DNA of 64,000 nucleotides from Enoplosus armatus. Taxonomy: Eukaryota; Chordata; Actinopteri; Centrarchiformes; Enoplosidae. Of this stretch, positions 1-9,811 are shown piece by piece; the first letter of the stretch is position 1; every line of letters begins with the position of its first letter. The position numbers were made by a program, and so were the translations under genes. The notes beneath the pieces were generated by a model. That model did not search any database. It was not told the DNA's origin and saw nothing but the letters and a program-made list of their open reading frames with translations. The DNA is taken from the NCBI RefSeq assembly GCF_043641665.1, contig NC_092184.1:2220501-2284500 (forward strand). Reading direction: 5' to 3'.

Positions 1-174
1 CATGACGGGTTTTGCTCTGTGGACCGGATGTATCCATCTTCTAAAGTGTATTAAATGGAAATCATCAAGCATTCGTATAAAACGAGCCACCAGATTAAGG
101 GGATTTGGAGAAGTGATGCTTTTTATCCACCATGAGGTTATGGTGTTCTTCACTGTCACATTGTGACCACCCAC

Positions 175-176
<2 letters not shown>

Positions 177-222
<46 letters not shown>
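177..222 (+). repeat. (AC)23 microsatellite
   Basis: A pure AC array, in keeping with the many CA/GT arrays typical of teleost introns. Confidence 0.98.
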
Positions 223-225
<3 letters not shown>

Positions 226-1379
226 CGCGCTCATGCTATCCAAGTCTACTGTATGTGTAGGGTAGATGTTTACCATCACTGACTAAGGAAAGTAATCCTG
301 GTGTATGTAATTAATTTGTACTTTTACTGTCATCGTAGTTTGTTTTTTGAAGCTGTATGGATTATGTGTTCATGATGATCTCAGTGTTCAGGAAGGATGT
401 CATACCAGAACAGAATCCACAGACTCTAGTGATCTTTTCCTTCTGGTCTCCAAAGTTTGTCTTCAATTTGTGGGCAGGAATGTCATGTTCTCCACTGAAA
501 AAAAGGTTTCGATGTAATCGTTCCTGGGCCCTTTTGTCATGCCCCTGCGTGGAAATGAAAGTGGCGGTAATCTGGTCTTCCACTTCCCCCTTTTCATTGC
601 CCCACACATACATACATACTTGTTCAGTGAATAGGCAGAGCGTGGTGGCTCAGGCTTCACTCTGGAGCGTTTATTTTGACTTCCATGTCTGTTTTATGTC
701 TGACGAAAATGTGTTCTGCCTCGCCAGTTTTCCCCCCTTCAAATAGGAAGTCAGATTAAACTCAGTAGTATTGGAAGTGGTGCATATAAACACACCCGAC
801 AGGCTGAATGATTAGTAATGACTTTTCAAACCTTTACCACAACCCCATTCCCAAAACCAGGCCTCTATGGTCAAAGCAATTAATATTTTATTTTGCTAGA
901 GTTTAAAATTCCCCTTTCCCTTTAAACTAAGTATATAGCGACACTAATGTAATTTTTTTCAGATGTTGGATGAAAGAAAGGAGCATTTACTTGGTTAAGT
1001 AACACTGGTGGTTCTATATTTATCCAGCGTCTCCAGAGTAAGAAAAAAGTCTAAAGTGGCCAAAAATGAAATGATGCATTTTTGGTCCTACTTTCAGGTT
1101 TAGGGGTAAAAACATTTTATCTTAGCTTTGGAAATTACTCCCATCTCTACCAACGTTTAGGAGAGTTCCAGAGGTGTCCTAAGCTGTTCGGAGCTGCTGG
1201 GAGATGGTGTTCAGGCAGAGATATGCTGTGTGGAGGTGAGATATTTATTGATGACAATGAGGTTATTAGGGCTGTAGGGATGGCGATGACAGGCTGACAG
1301 TCAGCCCATTTTTGTCCAGGCTGTGATGATCCCACAACCTTTTCTCTCGTGCCACCAGCAGGTTTACGTATTTTGTTCC

Positions 1380-1985
1380 GAGTGTAATGTCTCAGCAACT
1401 TTTGGGTTGATTGCCAGGAAAGTTTGTACACAGCGCAGAGGATGAATCTTAATGACTTTGGTTATCCCCTGACTTTTAATTTAATCATTTAAATTTTCAC
1501 CTGTTCAGTGAAATACCTCAACTTCTACTTGACTTGATCGGCATGGTTCCCATAGGATTAATCCGAATGATGTAGGTGATCCCTTGATTTTTCCTACACG
1601 CCACCATTTGTTCTTTCAATGAGATTTCGCAACAAATATTGGAGACATTGCCATGAAATTTGGTAGACATTCATGTCTCCCTCAAATTGTAATAACTTTG
1701 GTGATCCTCTGACATTTTATTTAGCGCCGTCATCACATTAAAATTTGTCCAATACAAATTTGGTTTTTGACCAAATACTTGTACAACTCATGACTTTCCA
1801 TCAGCCTCTGCTGTACTTTGGGTTAGTGCTTATTACCAAATGTTAGCATGCTAACCTGCTAAACTAAGATGATGAACATGATAAACATTAACATGTCATT
1901 GTGAGCATGTTAGCATACTGATGCTGTGCCAAAGTACAGCGTCACAGAGCTGCTAGCATTTCTGTAAATTCTTGTTTTGTCTTGT
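1380..1985 (+). repeat. dispersed repeat family, copy A
   Basis: It contains the block caaatgttagcatgctaac at 1838 onward, gctgtacttt, a second run of gttagcat, and a closing agctgctagcat. Its 5' part repeats a module around 'gattgccaggaaagtttgtac' (near 1409) and 'cattgccatgaaatttggta' (near 1646), each followed by 'aataactttggtgatcc'-like text. The same text recurs at 8390-8640 and 11690-12060. It resembles a very common non-autonomous repeat of percomorph fish; I cannot name the superfamily. Orientation is arbitrary. Confidence 0.75.
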
Positions 1986-3353
1986 TTAGACTAATGTTTT
2001 ACGAGATGCAAAGGTGCCTAAAGCAAGTGACTTATTGGTAAATTTATTTTGACATCATATTTTTTCATAAATAACCTAGATAGCGTAGCCACCTACATAA
2101 AAATGTTTCTATTGTCAGTGTTTCAATTTTACCATTGTCTAAACTCCAAACTGCAACTGTGAGGAAAACTACAATACGTCATCATAACTTCTACTTTGTG
2201 GGTGAGCGTGTCCTGAAACAGCGACATCAAAGTCTCTTGTAGGAGTCGGTGTAGATGTTTCCAGTCCTATGTTAATGTTAAGCATGATTCTTAGGAGTGG
2301 TTCTGAGATGTTTGATAATGTGGGCCCTGACTGAACTTAGTTTTTACCTTGTTCTCTGCCCACTCTCAGGAGGACACTATGATACTTGGATATGCTGTCA
2401 GGGATTCACCTTCCCTCTGGTATTTAGCATGCAGTCATCCTGTCATAGATTCACCTTCCCTCTGGTCCCCTAAGAGCATCTGCAGATTGCTGCTTTGATC
2501 AGCCCTTCTCGTGCAGACTGGAGGCCCATATAATTCAAGATCTATGGTGACAAGACAACCTGTGCCTTTACAGCTTGTAGAGATGTTAGGCCTTTTTCCA
2601 TGAATGACTTTAACTGGTCATTAGCCAGTCAGACTTCTTGTGTCTTCTATCACAGTTGGTGGTCTCTAACTGATAAAATAACAGTTCTGTTCATCTCGCT
2701 TGGCTACAGAATGAGACTGGTGTAAAGGTAGAATTTCAGTTGTTCACTCATTGCACTGACATCCAATTTTTAGGGGAGCAATATGCCAGTAGGTGGGTGG
2801 GTGGGATTATTGAAAGTATCTTGAACGTCCAGTGGGTGGGGAGTTTTGTGTAAAGGCTGGAAAGTGAGTTGTGAGAACCATAATTCTTAGCACCTGATGA
2901 AAAAATAATGAAGTCACTCGCATTGTAACACATAAATGTTACATGTATCCTGGCTTCAAGCTGTCCTCTAGCTCATATCCTTCTGCGTAAGCAGATACAA
3001 GGCAAAGTTAACTCGTCACTGAAGAAAGAACTCCTCCATGACCAGATGTTTCTTGTGTCAAGTGCTTCCACTTAACTTGGACAGAAAATTGGCACACATG
3101 GGTAAAATTGGATCTAATGCAAGCTTTGGTTTGGATAATGAATATTAATATCCACTTCAGTGCTGTCAAAGGGAGTAGGAATACGCTGGATTTGTGGACT
3201 GCATATACATAAATTCCCATGTTGAATTTAATTTCATTGTTACACTATTTATTGATGGGTACTTCCTAAGGTTTTTTTTTACTCTTGTCTTACCCTTCTT
3301 TGTAACCAGTTCAGTCAGATTTAATGGGTTTTGTTTGCCATTTTTCTCGCTTT

Positions 3354-4284
3354 TAGCTGTAATGCGATGCTTTAAAATTGCTGCAGTTAAAAAGCTTGTA
3401 GTTAGTTCCCGGGGTCGAGCTGACGGTCCGCCGCAAGGTGAGCTACCGTCTGTCCCAGCCCCTGCCTCTCAGCGCCCCCTCGATGCTCTTAGCTGAGTGT
3501 CCCGTGGGGTCCAAAGCGTACAAAGCAGGCCTGGTCACCTGAATACCGCAGCTAGGAATAATGGAGTTGGACTCTGGTTCTATTTTGTGGGTTTTCTCTC
3601 TGAACTTGGGCCATGATTAAGAAGGACGGCAGGGGGCATTCGTATTGTTCCGCTAGAGGTCGAATTCTTGGACCATCGCATGACAGGCTAAAGCGAAAGC
3701 ATTTTACCAAGAATGTTTTCATTAATCAAGAAGAGGTTCATAGACGATGAGATACCGTCGTATTTCCGACCATGAATTATGCCAACTAGCGTTCCGGCGG
3801 CCTTATTCCTATGACCTGGTGGGCAGCGTCCAGGAAACCAAAGTCTTCGATTTCCGGGGGGAGTATGGTTGCAAAGCTGAACTTAAAGGAACTGACGGAA
3901 GGGCACCACCAGGAGTGGAGTCTGCGGCTTAATTTGACTCAACACGGGAAACCTCACCCGGCCCAGACATGGAAAGGATTGACAGATTGATAGCTCTTTC
4001 TCAATTCTGTGGGTGGTGGTGCATAGCCGGTCTTAGTTGGTGGAGCAATTTGTCTAAGTCTAATAATGCGCTAACTAGTTATGCACTCCCGTGCGGTCGG
4101 TGTCCAACTTCTTAGATGGACGTGGTGTTCAGCCACACGAGATTGAGCAATAACAAGTCTGTGATGCCCTGATGGTGATGAGGGGGATCAGTGTGTGTCT
4201 ACCCTTCTTCGAGTGGTGTAGGTAACCCGCTGAACCCCACTTGTGATAGGGATTGGGGATTGCAATTATTTCCCATGAACAAGG
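3354..4284 (+). pseudogene. 18S rRNA fragment, central and 3' part
   Basis: It matches nuclear SSU rRNA from just before the 'attgctgcagttaaaaagct' region (3377) through 'gaataccgcagctaggaata' (3541), 'tcgaattcttggacc' (3660), 'aattatgccaactagcgttc' region, 'tttgactcaacacggg' (3932) and 'ggattgcaattat' (4256). It has many substitutions and indels: for example the segment normally reading tttactttgaaaaaattaga is missing around 3519. It is a dead copy and stops short of the 18S 3' end, where it fuses to 28S. Confidence 0.95.
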
Positions 4285-4424
4285 CGTGCTCAGGGAGGAC
4301 AGAAACCTCCCATAGAGCAGAAAGGCAAAAGCTTGCTTACTCTCTTTCAGTATGAATACAGACCGTGAAAGCGGGATCTCATGATCCTTCTGACTTTTTG
4401 GGTTTCAAGCAGGAGGTGTCAGAT
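4285..4424 (+). pseudogene. 28S rRNA fragment
   Basis: 'ctcagggaggacagaaacct', 'aggcaaaagcttgctt', 'tcagtatgaatacagaccgt' and 'caggaggtgtcaga' are the conserved 3'-domain 28S sequence. It is joined directly to 18S with no ITS1, 5.8S or ITS2 between them. It is about 140 nt and diverged from the canonical sequence by scattered changes. Confidence 0.93.
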
Positions 4425-4815
4425 CCAAGCTTTTGTTCAGCCGCGGGCACGGGCCCCACCATCCGACCTCCCTCCTCCGGCAGAGTGCCAGGGGCACGAA
4501 AGTCAGAGAGAAAAATACAGAGTCCACTCTTCCAGGGGCGGTGGCGTGTGGACTTTGTGTGGAAGCAGGTGCGGGCCTCGCCGACCTCGATCCTGCCTCC
4601 TGGTGCTCCAGCAGAGTGCCAGGGGCACTTAAGTCAGAGAGAAAAATACAGACACACTTCCAGGGGCAGTGGGGTTTCCATACAATTTCGGAAACCCAGT
4701 TTTCGGAAACATCTGCCTCCAGAGAAAAGCCCCGGTCACACTCTGGAACAGTTACCCGACCACAGGGGGACTGGAAGTCTGAGGTTTTCCCGGTCCCTTA
4801 CTCTGGTTGTCAATT
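4425..4815 (+). repeat. tandem spacer-like repeats inside the rDNA relic
   Basis: Two units about 130 bp apart share 'gcagagtgccaggggcac', 'agtcagagagaaaaatacag' and 'cttccaggggc' (4481-4546 and 4611-4672). It lies between 28S and 18S-5' sequence, where intergenic spacer or external transcribed spacer would be expected, so it may be rDNA spacer. This is inference: spacer sequence is not conserved between species. Confidence 0.6.
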
Positions 4816-5213
4816 GTCAATTCTAGAGCTAATACATGCAAACGAGCGCTGACCTCTGGGGATGCATGCATTTATCACAGCCAAAATCCATGCAGGGTGC
4901 CTCTTGGGGTGCTCCGGTCGCTTTGGTGACTCTAGATAACCTTGAACCGATCTCATTCGCGTGTCTGCCCTATCAACTTTCGATGATACGTTCTGGTGAC
5001 CACGGGTAACAGGGAATCAGGGTTCGATTCTGGAGAGGGAGCCTGAGAAGCGGCTACTACATCCAAGAAAGGCAGCAGACGTGCAAATTACCCACTCCCG
5101 ACTTGGAGAGGTAGTGACGAAAAATAACAATACAGGCCCTGTAATCGGAATAAGTACACTTCCTTTAACGAGGATCCATTGGAGGGCAAGTCTATATATA
5201 TAGCGTATCTTAA
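4816..5213 (+). pseudogene. 18S rRNA fragment, 5' part, placed after the 3' part
   Basis: It begins at 'caattctagagctaatacat' and runs through 'ctatcaactttcgatgatac', 'gcaaattacccactcccgac', 'gtagtgacgaaaaataacaa' and 'ggatccattggagggcaag' to 'atagcgtatcttaa'. The first ~160 nt of 18S and about 30 nt before the last motif (the gccagcagccgcgg region) are missing. Although upstream in a normal 18S, it lies downstream here, in the same orientation. Confidence 0.94.
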
Positions 5214-5423
5214 CCTCCTAAGACCCAAGCTCTATCTTAATTTCTCTTTGCTATTTGGGCTTATTGGGACCTGATAAGTATAAAAACTAAGCATCATCCG
5301 TTGACATGATGTGGTTCTGCGTACGGGGACAATTTTGAATTTCCATATAAGCAGAATTAAGTATTATGGTATAACCCAAAATGTGATGTCCATGCATGTG
5401 GATGCCAGGTCTTAGGAGGTTAA
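5210..5423. mobile_element. piggyBac-type MITE with TTAA duplications
   Basis: TTAA at 5210-5213 and 5420-5423 flank a 206-bp element. Its ends are perfect inverted repeats: cctcctaagacc at the left and ggtcttaggagg at the right. There is no coding capacity. TTAA target duplication is diagnostic for the piggyBac superfamily. The left TTAA coincides with the ttaa of the 18S 'gtatattaa' motif at the end of the rDNA relic. Confidence 0.85.
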
Positions 5424-6639
5424 TATATAAACACTAAGAATGAGTCTGTACATGGACACACATACCCCCCACCCCACACACACACACAGGACAGCGTGTT
5501 CCCTAAATGCTGGCCATTATACTGTAGTATTATGGTATGTATGTATGTATGTATGTTATGTAGTAGTATGTAGTATTGCAGTATTAAACAGCGAAGGAAA
5601 TGTATTTCTGGATTTCTAGCAGCTCTGTAGACATGGAACTGTGGTTGAACTTTTTACCCTAATTACTTTCCTACTTATGCCTGCGGCTTGCCGGAATCAT
5701 TGTGGCTCCCTCCAGACCCCCAGCAGGCTCTGATGTGGCCAGCTTTTGTTTTGTATGGGGGAGGGGGCTGAGTTTGAGCTAAGAATGAGAGGAGTGGGAG
5801 TAAAAAAACAAAACAAATAACAGGAGGGAGTCGGGAAAGAATGTTGCAATACAGTTTTTCTTTTCCAGTTGTCATTGAATAGTAGATGCATATACGATGG
5901 CACACAGGACAACAGGTCCTTAAAGTGCTAAGAAAATGTAAACTTGAAAACGTGAATATTTATGGCAATACCATTCCTCTGAAGTTCCACAGTCTCCAGT
6001 TGGAGCATTAGAGTCTCATTCAGCAAAGCCAGACTTGACTTCCCAAACCAAGGTTGCATTTGTTTAGCTTTCCCCATCATGTAATTGTCGTTCATATTTG
6101 GGGAGCTTGTAAAACTTTGCACCAGTCGGAAATGTGGTGACGTCCCTTCCTTGTAAATGAATTTATTTTCCTGCTTTTTAATCCCTCCTCAGGCTTCTGT
6201 CTATGCTTTCCACAGCCACATGAAATCTTGTGGTTTTGATCCCCTGGTCTAGTTCATTCATAAAAAGATGTGTGCAGATTCTCTCAGCTAGAGGGAAAGT
6301 GCTTATGGAATAAGCGTAGCATTGATGTGAAAATTAAAATAACAGATGTCAACATGTTTCATCAAGGAGGAAGTACACAGACTAGATTGAAGATAATAAG
6401 GCAGGCACCATCCATAATGGTCCTCAATAACCACAGTAAACATCTAAAATTAAGACTCACACATGGTTGTAAAAGTCACATTAAACATTGTGTTGTTAGG
6501 AAGTTTTCCAAATCTGGTACAGTGCAGCGCAGTGGCAGAGTAGTAGGACAGAAACAGCCAGGATTTACTGTAGGGAGATGGATTCAGCAGGTGTGCCCTC
6601 TGGTTGCTTTACAGTGTAGCAATTAAGGATTAGAAAACT

Positions 6640-8395
6640 TTGGACTGTTGAGACCTTGACCCAAGCCAAGTCTAATAGTTTTCACTGTGGGTGACTTTAC
6701 CATCTTAATGTCCCTTCCCTGGATGGTCACTGGTAAAGGGGGAGTGTGTTTGCACCTGCGGAAGTCCACCGCCAGCTCTTTGGTTATCCCTGCATTGATC
6801 TGGAGGCAGTTCCGCTGACAACAGTCCACAAAGCCCTGGGTCAGTTCTCTGTACTCCCTGTCGTCCCCATCTGTCATGAGGCCAGCGAGTCATTAAAGAA
6901 CTTTTGCAGGTGGCAGTTATGTGTGAGTTGTGTGGGAAGTCTGCAGTATAGAGGGTGGAGAGGAAGGGAGCCAAGACTGTTCACTGCGGGGCCCCCGTGC
7001 TGCAGACAACAATGTTGGACTCACAGTCCCGAGTCCTTACATACTATGGTTGGTTGGTGAGGTAGTTCAGGATCCAGGCTATGAGGTGGTTGTCCACCCC
7101 TGTGAGCTCCAGTTTGTCCCTCAGAAGCACTGGCTGTGTGGTATTGAAGTCAAAAGAAAAAGAAATCAAAAGACACTATTCTCACAGTGCTTCCAGCCTT
7201 TTCCAGGTGAGAGGGGGATCTATGTAGGATGTCGATGACCGCGTCATCCACCCCAATGCCCAGTTGATAGGTGAAATGTAGGGGGTCCATTGATGGACTC
7301 AGCAGGGGGTGGAGATGGACAAGGACCAGGCTCTCCAGGGTCTTCATCAGGTGAGATGTCTGTGCCACCGGCCTGGAGCTGTTGAGGTCCTTGTAGGGTC
7401 TTTGGCACTGGTACCATGCAGGATGTTTTCCACAGCTGTGGCACTCTCCCCAGCTTCAGGCTCAGGTTGAAAATGTGCTCCACTATCCTGCACGCAGGTC
7501 TGCACAGTACGTTAGAAGTCTTAAAGTGATGCCATCCAGACTTGCAGCCTTTCTCACCTTGAGTGAGTTCTTTCCTCACCTGGTTTGTTGTTGGAGGTTG
7601 TGGATGGGGGTGCGGGGCATTGGACAGGAAATGCAGTGGATGTGCAGAGTGGCACTGAGCTGAATGTTGTGGGAAGGGGTAATAATACAGGGTGCTGATG
7701 AGCATCACAAAGTATTTCCCACACAGTTGTATCAGCACAGTCCTTCAAAGCCTCATCAGTCACGTTGGACCATCTTTTCACTGTGCGAGTGACAGCTGGC
7801 TGCCTTTGTACGAGAGATTTGTGCACAGGCAGGACGGAGAGGTGATGAGTTATATGCCTCCTTGGAGTTAGCATAAAATAAATTCAGTATTTTATTGTTC
7901 CTGGTGTAGTATGTAACATATTGAGTGAATGTGGGCGGTGCGGAAGACGGAGATGCATGATTAAAATCAGAAGGAGGAATAAGAAGGAATAAGGAGGGCA
8001 CGCGGGTGCTGTGTCTGCAGCCTGCTTGTAACTGATTGGATAACATCACAGGCTGTGTCAGCGTTAGTACAGGGAGGAATTAACGCCGCTATCATGATAA
8101 CATGCGAGAATTCCCTTGGTAGGTAGAATGGCCTCATGCTAACAGCTAACAGCTCAATGTCCTTACCGAAGAGTTGTTCCTTAATAGTGATGTTCCCAGA
8201 CTTATGCCATCTATCATTAACAAATACTGCCAGCCCTCCTCCTTTCCTCTTACCGCTCTCCTTTGTCCTGTTCGCCCGCATCATCTGGAAACCATACAAC
8301 CCAGCGCTTGTGTCCGGAGTTAGTGCGGTTAGCCATGTTACAGATGGCCTGTACCACAGCCATTTGGCAAAGACAGCCATGTTCGTGATTCTCTG
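6640..8395 (-). pseudogene. non-LTR retrotransposon (LINE) relic, endonuclease plus RT
   Basis: Read on the minus strand. The APE-type endonuclease part (about 8395-7750) shows TWLTALTPDTSAGLYGFQMM, KRKGGGLAVFVNDRW and a decayed DFNH...LFYAN segment. After an internal deletion near 7690-7740, the reverse transcriptase part shows EHIFNLSLKLGRVPQLWKTS, VPVPKT, LTSHLMKTLESLVLVHLHPL, GIGVDDAVIDILHRS, and then LQINAGITKELAVDFRR. The catalytic box reads F-F-N-D (6885-6910) where the family has F-x-D-D, and the frame shifts several times, so it is dead. It resembles fish CR1/L2-group LINEs; exact family not determined. The 5' end (high coordinates) and 3' tail are truncated. Confidence 0.88.
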
Positions 8396-8640
8396 ACTTT
8401 TCATCTAGCGCCATTATCTGGTCAGAATTGCACCTGGGTTTATGACCAAATACTTTCAAAACTACTAACAGCCATAGCTGTATTTTGTGTTTAGTGCTAA
8501 GTAGCAAATGTTAGCCTGCTAACACGGAAAACTAATAATGGTTAACATGGTAAACATTACCTACCAACCTTCTACATGTTAACATGGTCACTGAGAGGAC
8601 AATAGCATGCTGATGTCACATTTAGTTAAACAAAAGAAGC
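8390..8640 (+). repeat. dispersed repeat family, copy B
   Basis: It shares 'tttcatctagcgcca', 'gaccaaatac', 'ttgtgtttagtgcta', 'caaatgttagc' and 'atggtaaacatta' with the other copies. It begins exactly where the LINE relic ends, suggesting that one inserted in the other. Confidence 0.72.
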
Positions 8641-8999
8641 GGAACTTCTCTAATTAATTTACATTTTGTCTTAACACAAAGCTGCTGTACACGAACTTTG
8701 CCTAAATAAGATGATCTGACATTAGGAAAATGATTATTTAAATCACAAAATACCTAATTAGTAAACAAGCCTGAGAGTCTGCCAACTTGCTGGAGACACA
8801 TTTTGACTTCAGTACTTAAGTGTGATACCCAGCCCAAGTCTATTTTAGTGTAAAGTTTAAGTTTTTTCAATACGTTTATAATGACATTACATCTTGCAAC
8901 ACCAGCTTAACTTAACGGAAGTGTAGTTTTTCTCTCTCTCATAGTGTTCCATTACCATCATGCATTTTGTGTGTTCTGTATCTGGCAGGGCCACTCCAT

Positions 9000-9690
9000 T
9001 TTCTCCTTAATTTCTGGAATCGCTTCTTGTCCTATCAAAGGAAGTAAGCGAGCCAAGCCTCCTTTCCTCCATCTCCCTCATTTTGTATCCTTTCAGACCC
9101 AAGGGCCAGTTTGAGTAATAGTAATTGACACATTGATCTAATAGGGCCATCATAATAGGCCTGTTACTGAGCTGGGGAATGGTGCTCGGCGTCACCTTAA
9201 CATGTGCAAGGACTGACATCCCGCCATGATCCATAATGATAATTGTGATTTAGCCTTGCTTTCAACCTACGCCCCAATGTCCCCGGCATCAGGAAATCTT
9301 ATTACATCTGACCCTGCATTGCCTCCATTAGAACTGGGTCATTTGTTAAAATACTGAAAAAGCAAAACAATTGAACCCTGTGCCATTTTGATTCTATAAT
9401 AGTGGGTTATCATTGTCCCTTTGAATCAATTCCAGAGGCCCATTTTTCGGGATAGAGCTTTGAATTGGATTGATCGGACTCTGATAATGCTGAAATCGAT
9501 GATGCAGCCGCCTGAAAGTAAATTATCGTCGGGTGAAATTTTTGTATTAATCTTAATGCCTGTACTCTTTATTGGTAATGGCATCCGTGCTCGCAGCGCG
9601 AGGACCTTTGAAATGTTGGCGGAGACGCGAGACCATCAGGATGGAAAAATGAATCAGGGAAAACTTTTTTTTCTGTGGCACCTCTTTTAT
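9000..9690. promoter_or_regulatory. candidate conserved non-coding element
   Basis: A 690-bp block of high sequence complexity without microsatellites or recognised transposons, rich in AT-core sites such as gattgatc, attaatcttaatg, aatcgatgatg and ataatgataattgtg. The open frame at 9421-9702 has no recognisable protein. In vertebrates the BCAS3-TBX2-TBX4 neighbourhood is a regulatory block, so an enhancer is plausible. There is no direct proof of conservation here. Confidence 0.35.
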
Positions 9691-9755
9691 CTTCCCCAGT
9701 AAGCATTCACTAGGACTGGAAGAAGGAACGCACTTACACTAACATCCAAGCAGTG

Positions 9756-9778
9756 TCTCTCTCTCTCTCTCTCTCTCA

Positions 9779-9809
<31 letters not shown>
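9756..9809 (+). repeat. (TC)n-(CA)n compound microsatellite
   Basis: TC units to 9777, then act, then CA units from 9781 to 9809. Confidence 0.95.

Positions 9810-9811
<2 letters not shown>

Noticed and set aside
357..746. 129-codon open frame
   Set aside because: No recognisable domain, no splice-site support and intronic position; overlapped by minus-strand frames of similar length, as expected by chance.
2402..2467. Direct repeat 'attcaccttccctctggt' 47 bp apart
   Set aside because: A small local duplication with nothing else pointing to a function.
3747..3932. 61-codon open frame
   Set aside because: Lies wholly in the 18S rRNA relic; it is rRNA sequence.
4365..4852. Three overlapping open frames up to 153 codons
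   Set aside because: They span the 28S fragment, the tandem spacer-like units and the start of the 18S-5' fragment; the length comes from GC-rich non-coding DNA.
5030..5050. tRNA-like 'ggttcgattctgg'
   Set aside because: This is a conserved part of 18S rRNA, not a tRNA T-arm. No cloverleaf was found anywhere in the window.
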